50,265 bases of DNA from Coprococcus sp. (GCA_016297495.1 JAEDGN010000011.1:1-50265); one strand, 5' to 3'; counted from the stretch's first letter, positions 23,732 through 32,201 are shown. The notes: generated by a model not told the origin, from the sequence alone. Translations and numbers: made by a program.

Positions 23732-24559
23732 TTAAGCTTCCTCCTCATCAATCAGTTGAATTGCTTTCTTCCAGGTTGCTTCATCAATCGTCATATTATG
23801 GGATGCAACCATATTCTCACAGAAGTAGCCGCCCTTACCCTTAACGGTATCCAGAATAATCATGGATGGTCTGCCCTTCAGTTTCTTTGCGTTATCAATA
23901 GCCTCTGCAATAGCTTTACAGTCATGGCCATTAACAGTCTGCACATACCAGCCAAATGATTTCCAGCGGTCTTCCAGCGGATATAAGCCATTGACATCTT
24001 CAATATATCCATCCAGCTGCATCTTATTGTAATCTGTAAACGCAATAAAATTATCCAGATGCCTGCTCCCGGCCAGCATGGCTGCCTCCCAGATCTGTCC
24101 CTCCTGAGATTCGCCGTCACCGATGATGGCATAAATATATAAATCCCGTTTGTCCATCTTGCCGGCAACAGCCATACCGCATGCCGCAGAAAATCCCTGT
24201 CCCAGAGAACCTGTGGACATATCGATTCCTCTGGTCAGCTTCATATCACAGTGGCTTGGCAGATGGGTATTCGGACGATTCAATGTATCCAGCTCCTCCA
24301 TCGGAATGAATCCTTTTAACGCCAGGGTTGCATAGACCGCCGGTCCTCCATGCCCTTTTGAAAGAACAAAACGATCCCTGTCTGCCATCTTCGGATCCTG
24401 AGGATCCACATGCATTGCATCAAAATACAGAACGGACAGCACCTCGCACAGCGACAGCGCACCGCCGATATGACCAACTCCTAATTTACCGATTGTCTGG
24501 ATCGTCAGTTTTCTGATCTCCGTTGCTTTTTCCTGAAGCATCTCGTATCTATTCGCCAT
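23732..24559 (-). CDS. Transketolase N-terminal subunit (split type)
   Basis: A 275-residue protein with the diphosphate-binding domain of transketolase. The thiamin-diphosphate motif runs from GDGESQEGQIWEAAM to DYNKMQLDG (about residues 140-175). Upstream are GVGHIGGALS (GHPGG in most enzymes), LSKGHGGPAVY, and LPSHCD with the catalytic His residues kept, then GSLGQGFS. GGAGA before ATG 24559 sets the start; the frame runs 19 codons further. It is the second gene of the operon, 57 bp after the iron alcohol dehydrogenase, and forms the functional enzyme with the C-terminal subunit. Confidence 0.92.
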   Translation of the reverse strand: MANRYEMLQEKATEIRKLTIQTIGKLGVGHIGGALSLCEVLSVLYFDAMHVDPQDPKMADRDRFVLSKGHGGPAVYATLALKGFIPMEELDTLNRPNTHLPSHCDMKLTRGIDMSTGSLGQGFSAACGMAVAGKMDKRDLYIYAIIGDGESQEGQIWEAAMLAGSRHLDNFIAFTDYNKMQLDGYIEDVNGLYPLEDRWKSFGWYVQTVNGHDCKAIAEAIDNAKKLKGRPSMIILDTVKGKGGYFCENMVASHNMTIDEATWKKAIQLIDEEEA

Positions 24560-24616
24560 TTTAAATATCTCCTTTTTTCTATTTGCCGTACGACTTAACA
24601 GCATGCCCTGCGGCAT

Positions 24617-25738
24617 TTACAGTATGGATTTTAACAGAGCATAAACCGTTTCTTCATTCATAACCGCAGGTGTGAGCTGTATAATTGCAGCGCCAAGACC
24701 AACCTTTGTAATATGTTCAAGATCAGATTCTTTTACTCCCAGTTCATGCAGTCTCACCGGCATCTTCATACTCACCATCAATGCCTCAACACCTTCTGCC
24801 AGTGCCTGGACATCTTCAAACCCCAGATACCTGGCAAGTTCTGCCATCTTTTCAGGCCTGCCCTCACTGCTGATCTTAATAAATGCAGGCAGTGTAATAG
24901 AACATGCTGTACCATGGCTGGCACCGAACTCCGTCGTCAGTGGAAAACTGAGGGCATGGATGCCCGTTGTTCTTGTCTGGCTGAACGCAATACCTGCAAT
25001 CAGACTGGCAAGAATCATATTGCCTCTGGCCTCCTTGTCCGTCGGACAATCATAAGCCTTCTTGATATTGGCCAGAATCAGTTTCAATGCTCCCATCGCC
25101 AGCATATCACAAATCGGCAGGGACTCCTTGTTCCAGTAAGCTTCAATCGCATGGCAGAACGCATCCATACCTGTGGATGCCGTAACAGCAGGCGGCAGCG
25201 TATAAGTCAGCTCTCCATCAATAACGGCATAGTCCGGCCAAAATTGCTGATTGACCATCGGCATCTTGATGCCGGCCTTTTTATTCGTAAATACACCAAC
25301 ATTGGTAACCTCACTGCCTGTACCGGCCGTTGTTGGAATACAGATAAGCGTTGTGGTCCTCTTGCCGAGAGTCCGCGTACCACCTGCATAATAATCATAA
25401 ATACTGCCATCATTCGTCGTCAGACAGGAAACAATTTTCGAAACATCCATGGAACTTCCGCCGCCAAGACCGATCACACAGTCTGCCTTGATCTCACGTG
25501 CCAGGGCTGCCGCCTTATCCACACTCTCACAGGATGGATTTGGCTCAATCTCACTAAAATAAGCCACCTTCTTCCCCGTCATACAATCTCCGATAGCCTG
25601 CGCCGTACCATTCTGATATAAAAACGGGTCAGAAATAATCAGAACATTTTCACCGTCGATATAATCCGCTGCTTTTTTGGCGATGCCCGCACCGAAACAA
25701 ACCTTCGTCGGCATACAATAGGTAAATTGATTATCCAT
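24617..25738 (-). CDS. Iron-containing alcohol dehydrogenase, candidate sulfolactaldehyde reductase
   Basis: A 373-residue group III (iron-type) alcohol dehydrogenase. It shows the NAD-binding GLGGGSSMDVSK (near residue 95), CIPTTAGTGSEVTNVGVF, and the metal ligands Asp and His in STGMDAFCHAIEAY, with a further His in GIHALSFPL and FGASHGTACS. ATG 25738 follows AGGGGAG; the frame opens six codons earlier. It is the first gene of the seven-gene operon. In this setting the likely job is reduction of 3-sulfolactaldehyde to 2,3-dihydroxypropane-1-sulfonate with NADH, which rebalances redox during fermentation. That assignment rests on context; the family also includes methylglyoxal, butanol and 1,3-propanediol dehydrogenases. 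Confidence 0.85.
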   Translation of the reverse strand: MDNQFTYCMPTKVCFGAGIAKKAADYIDGENVLIISDPFLYQNGTAQAIGDCMTGKKVAYFSEIEPNPSCESVDKAAALAREIKADCVIGLGGGSSMDVSKIVSCLTTNDGSIYDYYAGGTRTLGKRTTTLICIPTTAGTGSEVTNVGVFTNKKAGIKMPMVNQQFWPDYAVIDGELTYTLPPAVTASTGMDAFCHAIEAYWNKESLPICDMLAMGALKLILANIKKAYDCPTDKEARGNMILASLIAGIAFSQTRTTGIHALSFPLTTEFGASHGTACSITLPAFIKISSEGRPEKMAELARYLGFEDVQALAEGVEALMVSMKMPVRLHELGVKESDLEHITKVGLGAAIIQLTPAVMNEETVYALLKSIL

Positions 25739-25810
25739 ATCTCTTACTCCCCTCATTATAAAGACTCAAATCGGACAGTCCTGATCCGGAACATATCCTT
25801 TCTATCTATG

Positions 25811-25839
25811 ATTATATGCCCCCCCTTTGGCATTGTCAA
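25811..25839 (-). promoter_or_regulatory. Promoter of the transketolase/transaldolase operon with internal operator-like dyad
   Basis: Leftward TTGACA (25839-25834) and TATAAT (25816-25811), spacer 17 nt, a near-consensus sigma-A promoter. The spacer holds the dyad ATGCC-N8-GGCAT (25816-25833), well placed for repression. Confidence 0.82.
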
Positions 25840-25845
25840 TGATAT

Positions 25846-25864
25846 TAATTAAAAGTTTTAATTA
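25846..25864. promoter_or_regulatory. Perfect 19-bp palindrome just upstream of the operon promoter
   Basis: TAATTAAAAGTTTTAATTA is symmetrical about its central G and lies 6 bp upstream of the -35 box of the operon. It could be a regulator site; A/T-only composition makes chance more likely than for a mixed sequence. The rest of the 339-bp divergent region holds only the DUF4867-side promoter. Confidence 0.5.
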
Positions 25865-26015
25865 TATAAGCAGAAAAAATAACCCTCGTTTTTCGTTTGA
25901 TTTGTATAAATAATCGGGATATTTTTCATTTTTTCATCACAACCTGTCTAATGATTTCAACATTTTTGATTGCCTGTCATTTTTTAAAGTTAATGATTTA
26001 AATCCAATCGGATGC

Positions 26016-26043
26016 TTGCAGAAATGCCAGTTCATGGTATACT
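26016..26043 (+). promoter_or_regulatory. Promoter of the DUF4867-like gene
   Basis: TTGCAG (26016-26021) and TATACT (26038-26043), spacer 16 nt, 34 bp before the ATG. Confidence 0.6.
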
Positions 26044-26077
26044 TAAATCAACATAGTTTTAAGGAGGCTGCTTTATA

Positions 26078-26740
26078 ATGCTTGACAATCTGCAGAAAAA
26101 AAACCCTTCCATTGTTATTCATCCAGTCACTGATGCGTGCTTTGCTGAATATGGAAAGGTTCTGAATGGTTTTGATTTTTCCGAATGTATCAATATTATG
26201 TCTCAGCGTGATGTTCCGGCAGACGGCAACTGCTATATTGCTTCTGACAGTGAAATGATGGCTTTACCGCTGGCCGGAACACTGAGCACCCATTTCTATG
26301 GCAGTATGCCTGTCCAGATCGGCTACTGCAACGGCAACGGCAGTAAACTGAATGCGCTGGAATACCATAAAGGCTCTGAAATCGATGTAGCAGTTACAGA
26401 TCTCGTGCTTTTGCTGGATACCATTAAAAATATCCACAACAACACACTTCCTTCCTCCGGCGTTAAAGCTTTCTTTGTCCCTGCGGGTACCGCGGTAGAA
26501 CTTTATGGTACAACACTTCATTTTGCCCCTTGTAAAGTCACTGACAATGGCTTCAAGAGCATCATCGTCCTGCCGGCAGGCACAAACGCTGAACTGGAAT
26601 CCATCCCGGAACCGTTATGTAATGAAGATCAGCTGCTCTGGATGCAGAACAAATGGCTCATCGCCCACGCGGAAAGTATCCCTGCCTCCAAAGGCGCTTA
26701 TGTTGGTATCACCGGACCAAACATCGAGATTTTTTATTAA
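26078..26740 (+). CDS. DUF4867-like cupin-type protein
   Basis: A 220-residue soluble protein that I assign, from memory, to the DUF4867 family. Probable cupin strands include QIGYCNGNGSKLNALEYHKG followed by SEIDVAVTDLVLLL (Glu, His and Glu suited to a metal site) and KAFFVPAGTAVELYGTTLHF with a further His. The family has no fixed function; members lie beside sugar isomerases and aldolases in gut Firmicutes and may be sugar mutarotases, isomerases or lyases. The gene has a strong TAAGGAGG site, is divergent from the iron alcohol dehydrogenase operon and ends with its own terminator. Because it shares the regulatory region, an accessory step such as anomer conversion of the sulfosugar or non-enzymatic aldehyde control is possible but unproven. 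Confidence 0.65.
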   Translation: MLDNLQKKNPSIVIHPVTDACFAEYGKVLNGFDFSECINIMSQRDVPADGNCYIASDSEMMALPLAGTLSTHFYGSMPVQIGYCNGNGSKLNALEYHKGSEIDVAVTDLVLLLDTIKNIHNNTLPSSGVKAFFVPAGTAVELYGTTLHFAPCKVTDNGFKSIIVLPAGTNAELESIPEPLCNEDQLLWMQNKWLIAHAESIPASKGAYVGITGPNIEIFY

Positions 26741-26754
26741 TTAACCAAACAACA

Positions 26755-26790
26755 AAAACTGCATCCTGTCATAGGATGCAGTTTTTATTT
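26755..26790. terminator. Bidirectional terminator after the DUF4867-like gene
   Basis: AAAACTGCATCC (26755-26766) and GGATGCAGTTTT (26774-26785), 7-nt loop, followed by TATTTT rightward; leftward the stem ends in an A/T run that can serve the cytidylate-kinase-like gene. Confidence 0.85.
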
Positions 26791-26809
26791 TCCAATACTG
26801 AATACAATA

Positions 26810-27436
26810 TTAATTCTCTTTGAAGCGTACAGCCATATAGGCCTTGATGGCTTCCACACAGCCGTCGAAGCCGAGCTTACTGCTGTCCAGGCACAGATCA
26901 TAGTTTCTTGCGTCCGACCACAACTGACCTGTATGGTACATATAGTAATCGCCCTTCTCCTTATCGGTCTTCTGGATATATTTTTCCATTTCCCTGCGTG
27001 TCATGCTCTGTTTCTCAAGCCCGCGGTCCACACAGTACTCGAATGGCGCGTGGATAAATACGCTGACCACATCCGGATTGTCCCTCAGAATAAAGTCCGC
27101 GCAGCGTCCGATGACCACAAAGGACTTTTCCCGGGCCAGTTCCTTCAATATCTTGGCCTGATAGTTGAACAGATTATCCGATGAGGCGAACTCATCGCTG
27201 TGCGGCGGAATGATCTCCCCACTATAAACATTCCTGGTCGTACGGGACAGAAAACTGTTCCTGCGCTTTTCCTCAGGATTACCAAACATCTGCAGATTCA
27301 GTCCACTGTCATCTGAAGCCATTCTCAGAATCTCCCGATCATAGCAGTCGATCCCCAGATCCTTCGCCAGCATCTGACCGATGGTCCTGCCGCCGCTGCC
27401 ATACTGTCTCGCAATTGTAATGACTCTGTATCCCAT
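26810..27436 (-). CDS. Cytidylate kinase-like protein
   Basis: A 208-residue P-loop protein of the cytidylate kinase-like family (PF13189 type). It begins MGYRVITIARQYGSGGRTIG, where a GSGGR loop replaces the usual GxGKS/T of true CMP kinases. Later features are FVVIGRCADFILRD, SVFIHAP and a mobile-lid-like KTDKEKGDYYMYHTG segment. These proteins are common in Clostridia and their substrate is not established. GGAGGGG precedes ATG 27436. It lies 25 bp past livF and is probably the last gene of the leftward livJHMGF transcript, a position without an obvious functional link. Confidence 0.82.
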   Translation of the reverse strand: MGYRVITIARQYGSGGRTIGQMLAKDLGIDCYDREILRMASDDSGLNLQMFGNPEEKRRNSFLSRTTRNVYSGEIIPPHSDEFASSDNLFNYQAKILKELAREKSFVVIGRCADFILRDNPDVVSVFIHAPFEYCVDRGLEKQSMTRREMEKYIQKTDKEKGDYYMYHTGQLWSDARNYDLCLDSSKLGFDGCVEAIKAYMAVRFKEN

Positions 27437-27461
27437 AAAGCCCCTCCTTCCGTTACTGCCT

Positions 27462-28172
27462 CTATTCGCCTAAATAAGCCTTCTTTATCCTCTCATCATT
27501 CATCAATACCTTCGCGTCGCCATCGAGAGTAATATTGCCTGTCTCGAGCACGTAGGCCCTGTCTGCGATGGACAATGCTTTCTTTGCATTCTGCTCGACC
27601 AGCAGAACTGTTGTGCCGCCGGCACTGATTTTCTCAATGATATCAAAGATCTCATTTACAAAGATCGGAGAAAGTCCCATGGACGGTTCATCCATAACGA
27701 TCATCTTCGGATGAGACATTAGTGCACGGCCCATGGCCAGCATCTGCTGCTCACCGCCGGACAGCGTACCGGCAGACTGATTCTTACGTTCCTCCAGTCT
27801 CGGGAATCTCGAATAAACCATTTTCAGAGACTCTGCGATCTCATTTTTATCCTTGCGCGTGTAAGCGCCCATCTTCAGGTTCTCGTAAACCGACAGCTGT
27901 GAAAATACACGGCGTCCTTCCGGAACGTGGGCAATTCCCATCTCAACGATCTTGTGGGCAGGTACCTTCGTAATATCCTTCCCCTCAAAAATGATGCTGC
28001 CGCTCTTCGCCTTCAAAAGTCCCGTCAGCGTATGCAGTGTCGTCGTTTTACCGGCACCGTTGGCGCCGATAAGGGCAATGACCTCACCCTGATTGACTTC
28101 AAATGAAATGCCTTTCAGAGCACGGATAACGCCATAATACACTTCTATATCCTTGACTTCCAACATTGCCAT
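27462..28172 (-). CDS. livF: Branched-chain amino acid ABC transporter ATPase LivF
   Basis: A 236-residue ABC ATPase. Motifs: Walker A GANGAGKTT (residues 33-41), VPEGRRVFSQLSVYENL typical of LivF, signature LSGGEQQMLAMGRAL, and Walker B MIVMDEPSMGLSP. LivF and LivG together power uptake of branched-chain amino acids. GGAGG precedes ATG 28172 (an in-frame ATG follows two codons later). It is 12 bp downstream of livG. Confidence 0.94.
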   Translation of the reverse strand: MAMLEVKDIEVYYGVIRALKGISFEVNQGEVIALIGANGAGKTTTLHTLTGLLKAKSGSIIFEGKDITKVPAHKIVEMGIAHVPEGRRVFSQLSVYENLKMGAYTRKDKNEIAESLKMVYSRFPRLEERKNQSAGTLSGGEQQMLAMGRALMSHPKMIVMDEPSMGLSPIFVNEIFDIIEKISAGGTTVLLVEQNAKKALSIADRAYVLETGNITLDGDAKVLMNDERIKKAYLGE

Positions 28173-28184
28173 TGGTGTATCCTC

Positions 28185-28943
28185 CTACTCTCCAAGATAT
28201 GCCTTGATAACTTCAGGGTCATTCAGTACAGCACTTGTCTCGCCATGGGTCAGCTCCTGTCCGAAATTCAGGACAGTCAGTTTCTCACAGATACCGCCGA
28301 CAAGTTTCATATCATGTTCAATCAAAAGAATGGTCATGTCAAAATGGTCTCGAACGAAACAGATCGTGTCCATCAGTTCCTGCGTCTCATTGGGATTCAT
28401 GCCGGCAGCCGGCTCATCCAGGAGCAAAAGCTTCGGATCTGTTGCCATGGCTCTTGCAATCTCCAGCTTACGCTGCTTGCCGTATGGAAGATTGCTCGCC
28501 AGATAATCAGCTTCATTATCCAGATCAAAAACCTTCAGGATCTCCAGCGCTTTCTCATCCATCTCCTTCTCCGTACGGCGGAACTTCGGAGTCCGGAAAA
28601 TACCGTCCAGAGTTGAATACACATGCTCATTATGGAAGCCTGCCTTAACATTGTCCAGTACCGTCAGCTTGTTGAACAGACGGATATTCTGGAATGTACG
28701 TGCAATCCCCGCTTTATTGATATCAATCGTCTTCTTGCCGACAATGCTCTGACCATCCAGTAAAATCTGGCCCTCCGTCGGCCGGTAAACACCTGTCAGC
28801 ATATTAAATACCGTGGTCTTGCCGGCGCCATTAGGACCGATAAGGCCATATAATTCACCCTTTTCAATGGAAAGATTCAAATGATCGACAGCACACAGAC
28901 CACCAAACATAATGGAAAGATTTTTGACTTCAAGTAATGCCAT
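28185..28943 (-). CDS. livG: Branched-chain amino acid ABC transporter ATPase LivG
   Basis: A 252-residue ABC ATPase with Walker A GPNGAGKTTVFN, the LivG-type insertion after the Walker A (GIARTFQNIRLFNKLTVLDN), a degenerate signature around NLPYGKQRKLEIARAM and Walker B LLLLDEPAAGMNPNE. This is the larger of the two LIV ATPases. AAGGAGG lies upstream of ATG 28943, and the gene begins 3 bp after livM. Confidence 0.94.
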   Translation of the reverse strand: MALLEVKNLSIMFGGLCAVDHLNLSIEKGELYGLIGPNGAGKTTVFNMLTGVYRPTEGQILLDGQSIVGKKTIDINKAGIARTFQNIRLFNKLTVLDNVKAGFHNEHVYSTLDGIFRTPKFRRTEKEMDEKALEILKVFDLDNEADYLASNLPYGKQRKLEIARAMATDPKLLLLDEPAAGMNPNETQELMDTICFVRDHFDMTILLIEHDMKLVGGICEKLTVLNFGQELTHGETSAVLNDPEVIKAYLGE

Positions 28944-28946
28944 CCC

Positions 28947-29990
28947 TTATGCCTCCTTCCTGAAAATCATCTTCACCCGTTCACGCAGTGTAATTGCAGC
29001 AGGTGCAGAGCTGAACAGCATAATACCAATCAGCAGAATAGCATAGATCAGCATACGATAATCGTTCAATCCACGCAAAAGCTCCGGCAGCATATAAAGG
29101 AGCAGTGTTGCAATAATTGCTCCCCACATATTGCCGATGCCGCCCAGTACGACAAATACCAGGATCAGGATAGATGTATTATAATCAAACTTCTTGGCAA
29201 CAAGACTGGTCAGATTGTGAGCATACAGAGCACCTGCGAGACCTGCAAGGGCGGCAGACACGGAAAATGCCAGTAATTTGTACTTTGTAACATCCAGTCC
29301 GATGGATTCAGCCGCAATACGGTTATCGCGGATCGCCATGATGGCACGGCCCGTGCGTGAATGGACAAGGTTCAGGATAATGAACAATGTCAGCAGAATC
29401 AGAAGAATACCAATAATGAATGTGGAATTCTTCGGCGTACCGCTGATACCCTGAGCGCCGTTAATAATCAGCTTTCCGTCCGGCTCCATCTGAAGCTTCG
29501 CAGGATCTGTCAGGGCCAGATGAATGCCTTTGGAATCAACGCCCAGATAAATGATATTCATGATATTCTTGATAATCTCACCAAAGGCCAGTGTAACAAT
29601 AGCCAGATAATCGCCTCTCAGACGCAGTACCGGAATACCGATCAGAATACCGAAAATTGCTGCAACCAGGGCACCGATGATAAGTGCAATAACAAAGCGT
29701 AGTCCGCTGTTCATACTGTCACCGACAATCTTTGAGAATGTGGCACTGGTGAAAGCACCGACACACATAAAACCGGCATGTCCAAGACTCAGCTCACCGG
29801 AAATACCCACCACAAGATTCAGACTCAGAGCCGCAATGATATAAACACATGCCGGTATCAGCAGGCCATTGATCTGATTGGTCATCAGGCCTGCCGCCGA
29901 CATTACTTCAACGACAACAAATACAATGAAAACAATGATATATGATAAATAGTTTTTATTAAACTTTACTTTCGTCTTTGCTTTTCCCAT
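28947..29990 (-). CDS. livM: Branched-chain amino acid ABC permease LivM
   Basis: A 347-residue membrane permease with about ten hydrophobic segments. Family features are LSLNLVVGISGELSLGHAGFM near residue 60, the RGDYLAIVTLAFGEI segment near 130, and the ATPase-docking loop SRTGRAIMAIRDNRIAAES near 215. AAGGTGG precedes ATG 29990, and it lies 9 bp after livH, with which it forms the membrane pore. Confidence 0.94.
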   Translation of the reverse strand: MGKAKTKVKFNKNYLSYIIVFIVFVVVEVMSAAGLMTNQINGLLIPACVYIIAALSLNLVVGISGELSLGHAGFMCVGAFTSATFSKIVGDSMNSGLRFVIALIIGALVAAIFGILIGIPVLRLRGDYLAIVTLAFGEIIKNIMNIIYLGVDSKGIHLALTDPAKLQMEPDGKLIINGAQGISGTPKNSTFIIGILLILLTLFIILNLVHSRTGRAIMAIRDNRIAAESIGLDVTKYKLLAFSVSAALAGLAGALYAHNLTSLVAKKFDYNTSILILVFVVLGGIGNMWGAIIATLLLYMLPELLRGLNDYRMLIYAILLIGIMLFSSAPAAITLRERVKMIFRKEA

Positions 29991-29999
29991 TCTGCCACC

Positions 30000-30884
30000 T
30001 TACACTTTCTCCTGGATATTCTTGCCAAATAAACCTGTAGGTTTTACAAGCAGAACAACGATCAGAACGGCAAAACAGATTGCATCTGCCATCTCAGATG
30101 AAATATAAGCTTTACCAAGGATCTCAATAATTCCAAGAACAATACCGCCGATAAAAGCACCCGGAATGGATCCGATACCGCCGAATACAGCTGCAACGAA
30201 TGCCTTGATACCCGGCATGGCTCCCGTATAAGGCGTCAGGGACGGATAAGCCGAACATAACAGAACACCTGCAATCGCAGCCAGAGCAGAACCAATGGCA
30301 AAGGTAATAGAAATCGTCCGATTGACATTGATACCCATCAGCTGGGCAGCTCCCTTGTCCTCCGATACAGCCCTCATGGCCTGACCGGTCTTTGTTTTAT
30401 TGATAAAAGCAACAAGTCCCAGCGTAATAATGACACCTGCCGCAATCGTTACCATCGTTTCTCCGGTAATGGTCAACTGACCGTCTGCCAGCTTCAGTTT
30501 TGGTATTGAAATAACAGATGTAAATGACTTTGTATCTGCACCGAACGCCAGAAGCGCGATATTCTGGAGCAGATAGCTGACACCAATGGCCGTAATCAGC
30601 ACCGCCAGCGGAGATCCCGCATTACGGAGCGGACGATAGGCAACAGCTTCAATCACAATACCAAGCACCAGGCAGACTGCCATAGACAGCACAACCGCCG
30701 GAAGCGGTGAAAATCCCATCGATCTGACAGCTATGAATGTCACATAACCGCCAACCATAATAACGTCTCCATGAGCGAAATTCAGCATTTTGGCAATACC
30801 ATAGACCATCGTATATCCCAGTGCAATGATTGCATAAACACTACCCAAACTAATACCACTGATTAAATAGGATATAAAACTCAT
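30000..30884 (-). CDS. livH: Branched-chain amino acid ABC permease LivH
   Basis: A 294-residue permease with about eight hydrophobic segments. It shows the LivH opening GISLGSVYAIIALGYTMVYG, the MLNFAHGDVIMVGGY segment and the docking loop KTGQAMRAVSEDKGAAQLMG near residue 165, plus KAFVAAVFGGIGSIPGAF near 230. AAGGA precedes ATG 30884. A hairpin separates it from the upstream binding-protein gene. Confidence 0.94.
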   Translation of the reverse strand: MSFISYLISGISLGSVYAIIALGYTMVYGIAKMLNFAHGDVIMVGGYVTFIAVRSMGFSPLPAVVLSMAVCLVLGIVIEAVAYRPLRNAGSPLAVLITAIGVSYLLQNIALLAFGADTKSFTSVISIPKLKLADGQLTITGETMVTIAAGVIITLGLVAFINKTKTGQAMRAVSEDKGAAQLMGINVNRTISITFAIGSALAAIAGVLLCSAYPSLTPYTGAMPGIKAFVAAVFGGIGSIPGAFIGGIVLGIIEILGKAYISSEMADAICFAVLIVVLLVKPTGLFGKNIQEKV

Positions 30885-30908
30885 AGAAGTATCCTTTCTC
30901 TTTTAAAT

Positions 30909-30938
30909 AAGGGCTGCCTGTATATGCAGACAGCCCTT
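30909..30938 (-). other. Intercistronic hairpin between liv binding-protein and livH
   Basis: AAGGGCTGTCTG (30938-30927) pairs with CAGGCAGCCCTT (30920-30909) with one G-U pair; a short ATTTAAA run follows. It likely attenuates or stabilises so that binding protein exceeds permease. Confidence 0.7.
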
Positions 30939-30992
30939 GTCCTTCGTATATCAGATATGGAATGTCTCCCACTCTGCATGTGCAACAAGCAA

Positions 30993-32201
30993 TTAATCAA
31001 CTAACTTGTAAACGCCGTCAACGATTTCTACAACAAGCGGATCCTTGTTCGGCTCGCCGTCTTCACCCCATGAAATATCAGAACCTGTTGTACCGGTGAA
31101 GGAAGCTTCTGTCATACCAACCTTCATTGCTTCACAGATATCGGATACACTCATATCCGGTGTGATACCCTTAGCTTCGGCAACTGTCTTGATAATGTAG
31201 ATCGCATCATAGGCATCTGCTGCAAACTGGTTCGGTTTCTCACCGTATGCTGCTTCGAAGTTAGCAACAAAATTCTTGGTCAGATCATCTTCAGCTTCTG
31301 TTGTGAAAGGTGTCTGAAGCAGAACGCCTTCTGCCAGAGATGTGTCAAAGTTCTCCACATTGAGGATACCGTCCAGACCGTCACATCCGTAGAACAATGG
31401 ATCAAATCCCATGCTGTCTGCCTGGGAAAGGATCAGAGATGCTTCTGTATAGTAGATTGGCAGGAACACAAGCTCTGCGCCGCTGTCTTTTGCCTTCTGA
31501 AGCTGTACGGAGAAATCCTTGTTGCTGTCTGCTGTGAAAGCTTCTGCAGATACGATCTCAATGCCCTGATTGCCGGCTTCTGCTGCAAAGTTCTGGTAAA
31601 TACCTGAAGAATAAGCATCGGAGCTATCGTAAATAACAGCAACCTTTGATGCAAGCTGATGACCGCCGATATACTGTGCTGCTACAACACCCTGGTTAGG
31701 ATCTGAGAAGCATACACGGAATGCATTCGGATTGGCAACACAATCAGCGGAAGAACCTGACGGTGTCAGCTGGAACATATTATCTGCTGCTGTCTCTGCT
31801 GCTACAGCAACACAAGGTGTGGATGTAACAGTACCCATGAGCATCTGCATACCCCAGTCTTTCAATGTGTTATATGCATTGACAGATGTTTCTGCATCAT
31901 GCTGGTCATCCTGGAAGTTGAACTCGATCTGTGCGCCATTGATACCGCCGGCTTCATTGATCTCCTTCACAGCCAGTTCTGCACCGTTCTTTACAGCCTG
32001 TCCGTAAATGGCAGCTGCACCTGTCACAGGACCGATACCACCGATCTTAAATACGCCGCCTTCTGCAGAACCTGTTGTCTCGCCTGCAGCTGCTGTCTCG
32101 CCTGCAGCCTCAGTTGTCTTGGTATTATCTGAGCCGCCGCATGCTGTCAATGTTGCAGCCATCATAGCTACAACTAACATGAAACTTAAAAACTTTTTCA
32201 T
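30993..32201 (-). CDS. Branched-chain amino acid ABC transporter binding lipoprotein
   Basis: A 402-residue periplasmic-binding-protein-fold lipoprotein (LivJ/LivK, Peripla_BP_6 type). The signal peptide ends in a lipobox (ATLTAC), followed by a Thr/Ala/Glu-rich linker of about 25 residues. The binding domain opens with KIGGIGPVTGAAAIYGQAVKNGAEL, with VAVIYDSSDAYSSG and GADAYDAIYI-like segments later. ATG 32201 has an AAGGAGG site; a TTGACA promoter lies 62 bp upstream. It heads the leftward liv operon. Branched-chain amino acids are the default ligands, but related proteins also bind other amino acids, amides and urea. Confidence 0.9.
   Translation of the reverse strand: MKKFLSFMLVVAMMAATLTACGGSDNTKTTEAAGETAAAGETTGSAEGGVFKIGGIGPVTGAAAIYGQAVKNGAELAVKEINEAGGINGAQIEFNFQDDQHDAETSVNAYNTLKDWGMQMLMGTVTSTPCVAVAAETAADNMFQLTPSGSSADCVANPNAFRVCFSDPNQGVVAAQYIGGHQLASKVAVIYDSSDAYSSGIYQNFAAEAGNQGIEIVSAEAFTADSNKDFSVQLQKAKDSGAELVFLPIYYTEASLILSQADSMGFDPLFYGCDGLDGILNVENFDTSLAEGVLLQTPFTTEAEDDLTKNFVANFEAAYGEKPNQFAADAYDAIYIIKTVAEAKGITPDMSVSDICEAMKVGMTEASFTGTTGSDISWGEDGEPNKDPLVVEIVDGVYKLVD

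Noticed and set aside
24713..25621. A 302-residue rightward frame opposite the iron alcohol dehydrogenase
   Set aside because: Antisense shadow with biased Cys/His/Arg content; no ribosome site.
19746..25738. A pathway for apiose or erythritol, which can also use split transketolase or RpiB-like proteins
   Set aside because: Those routes need a sugar kinase and phosphate-binding enzymes; this operon has no kinase, and three of its enzymes have altered phosphate sites, while a sulfoquinovosidase lies nearby. It is kept as a weaker alternative.
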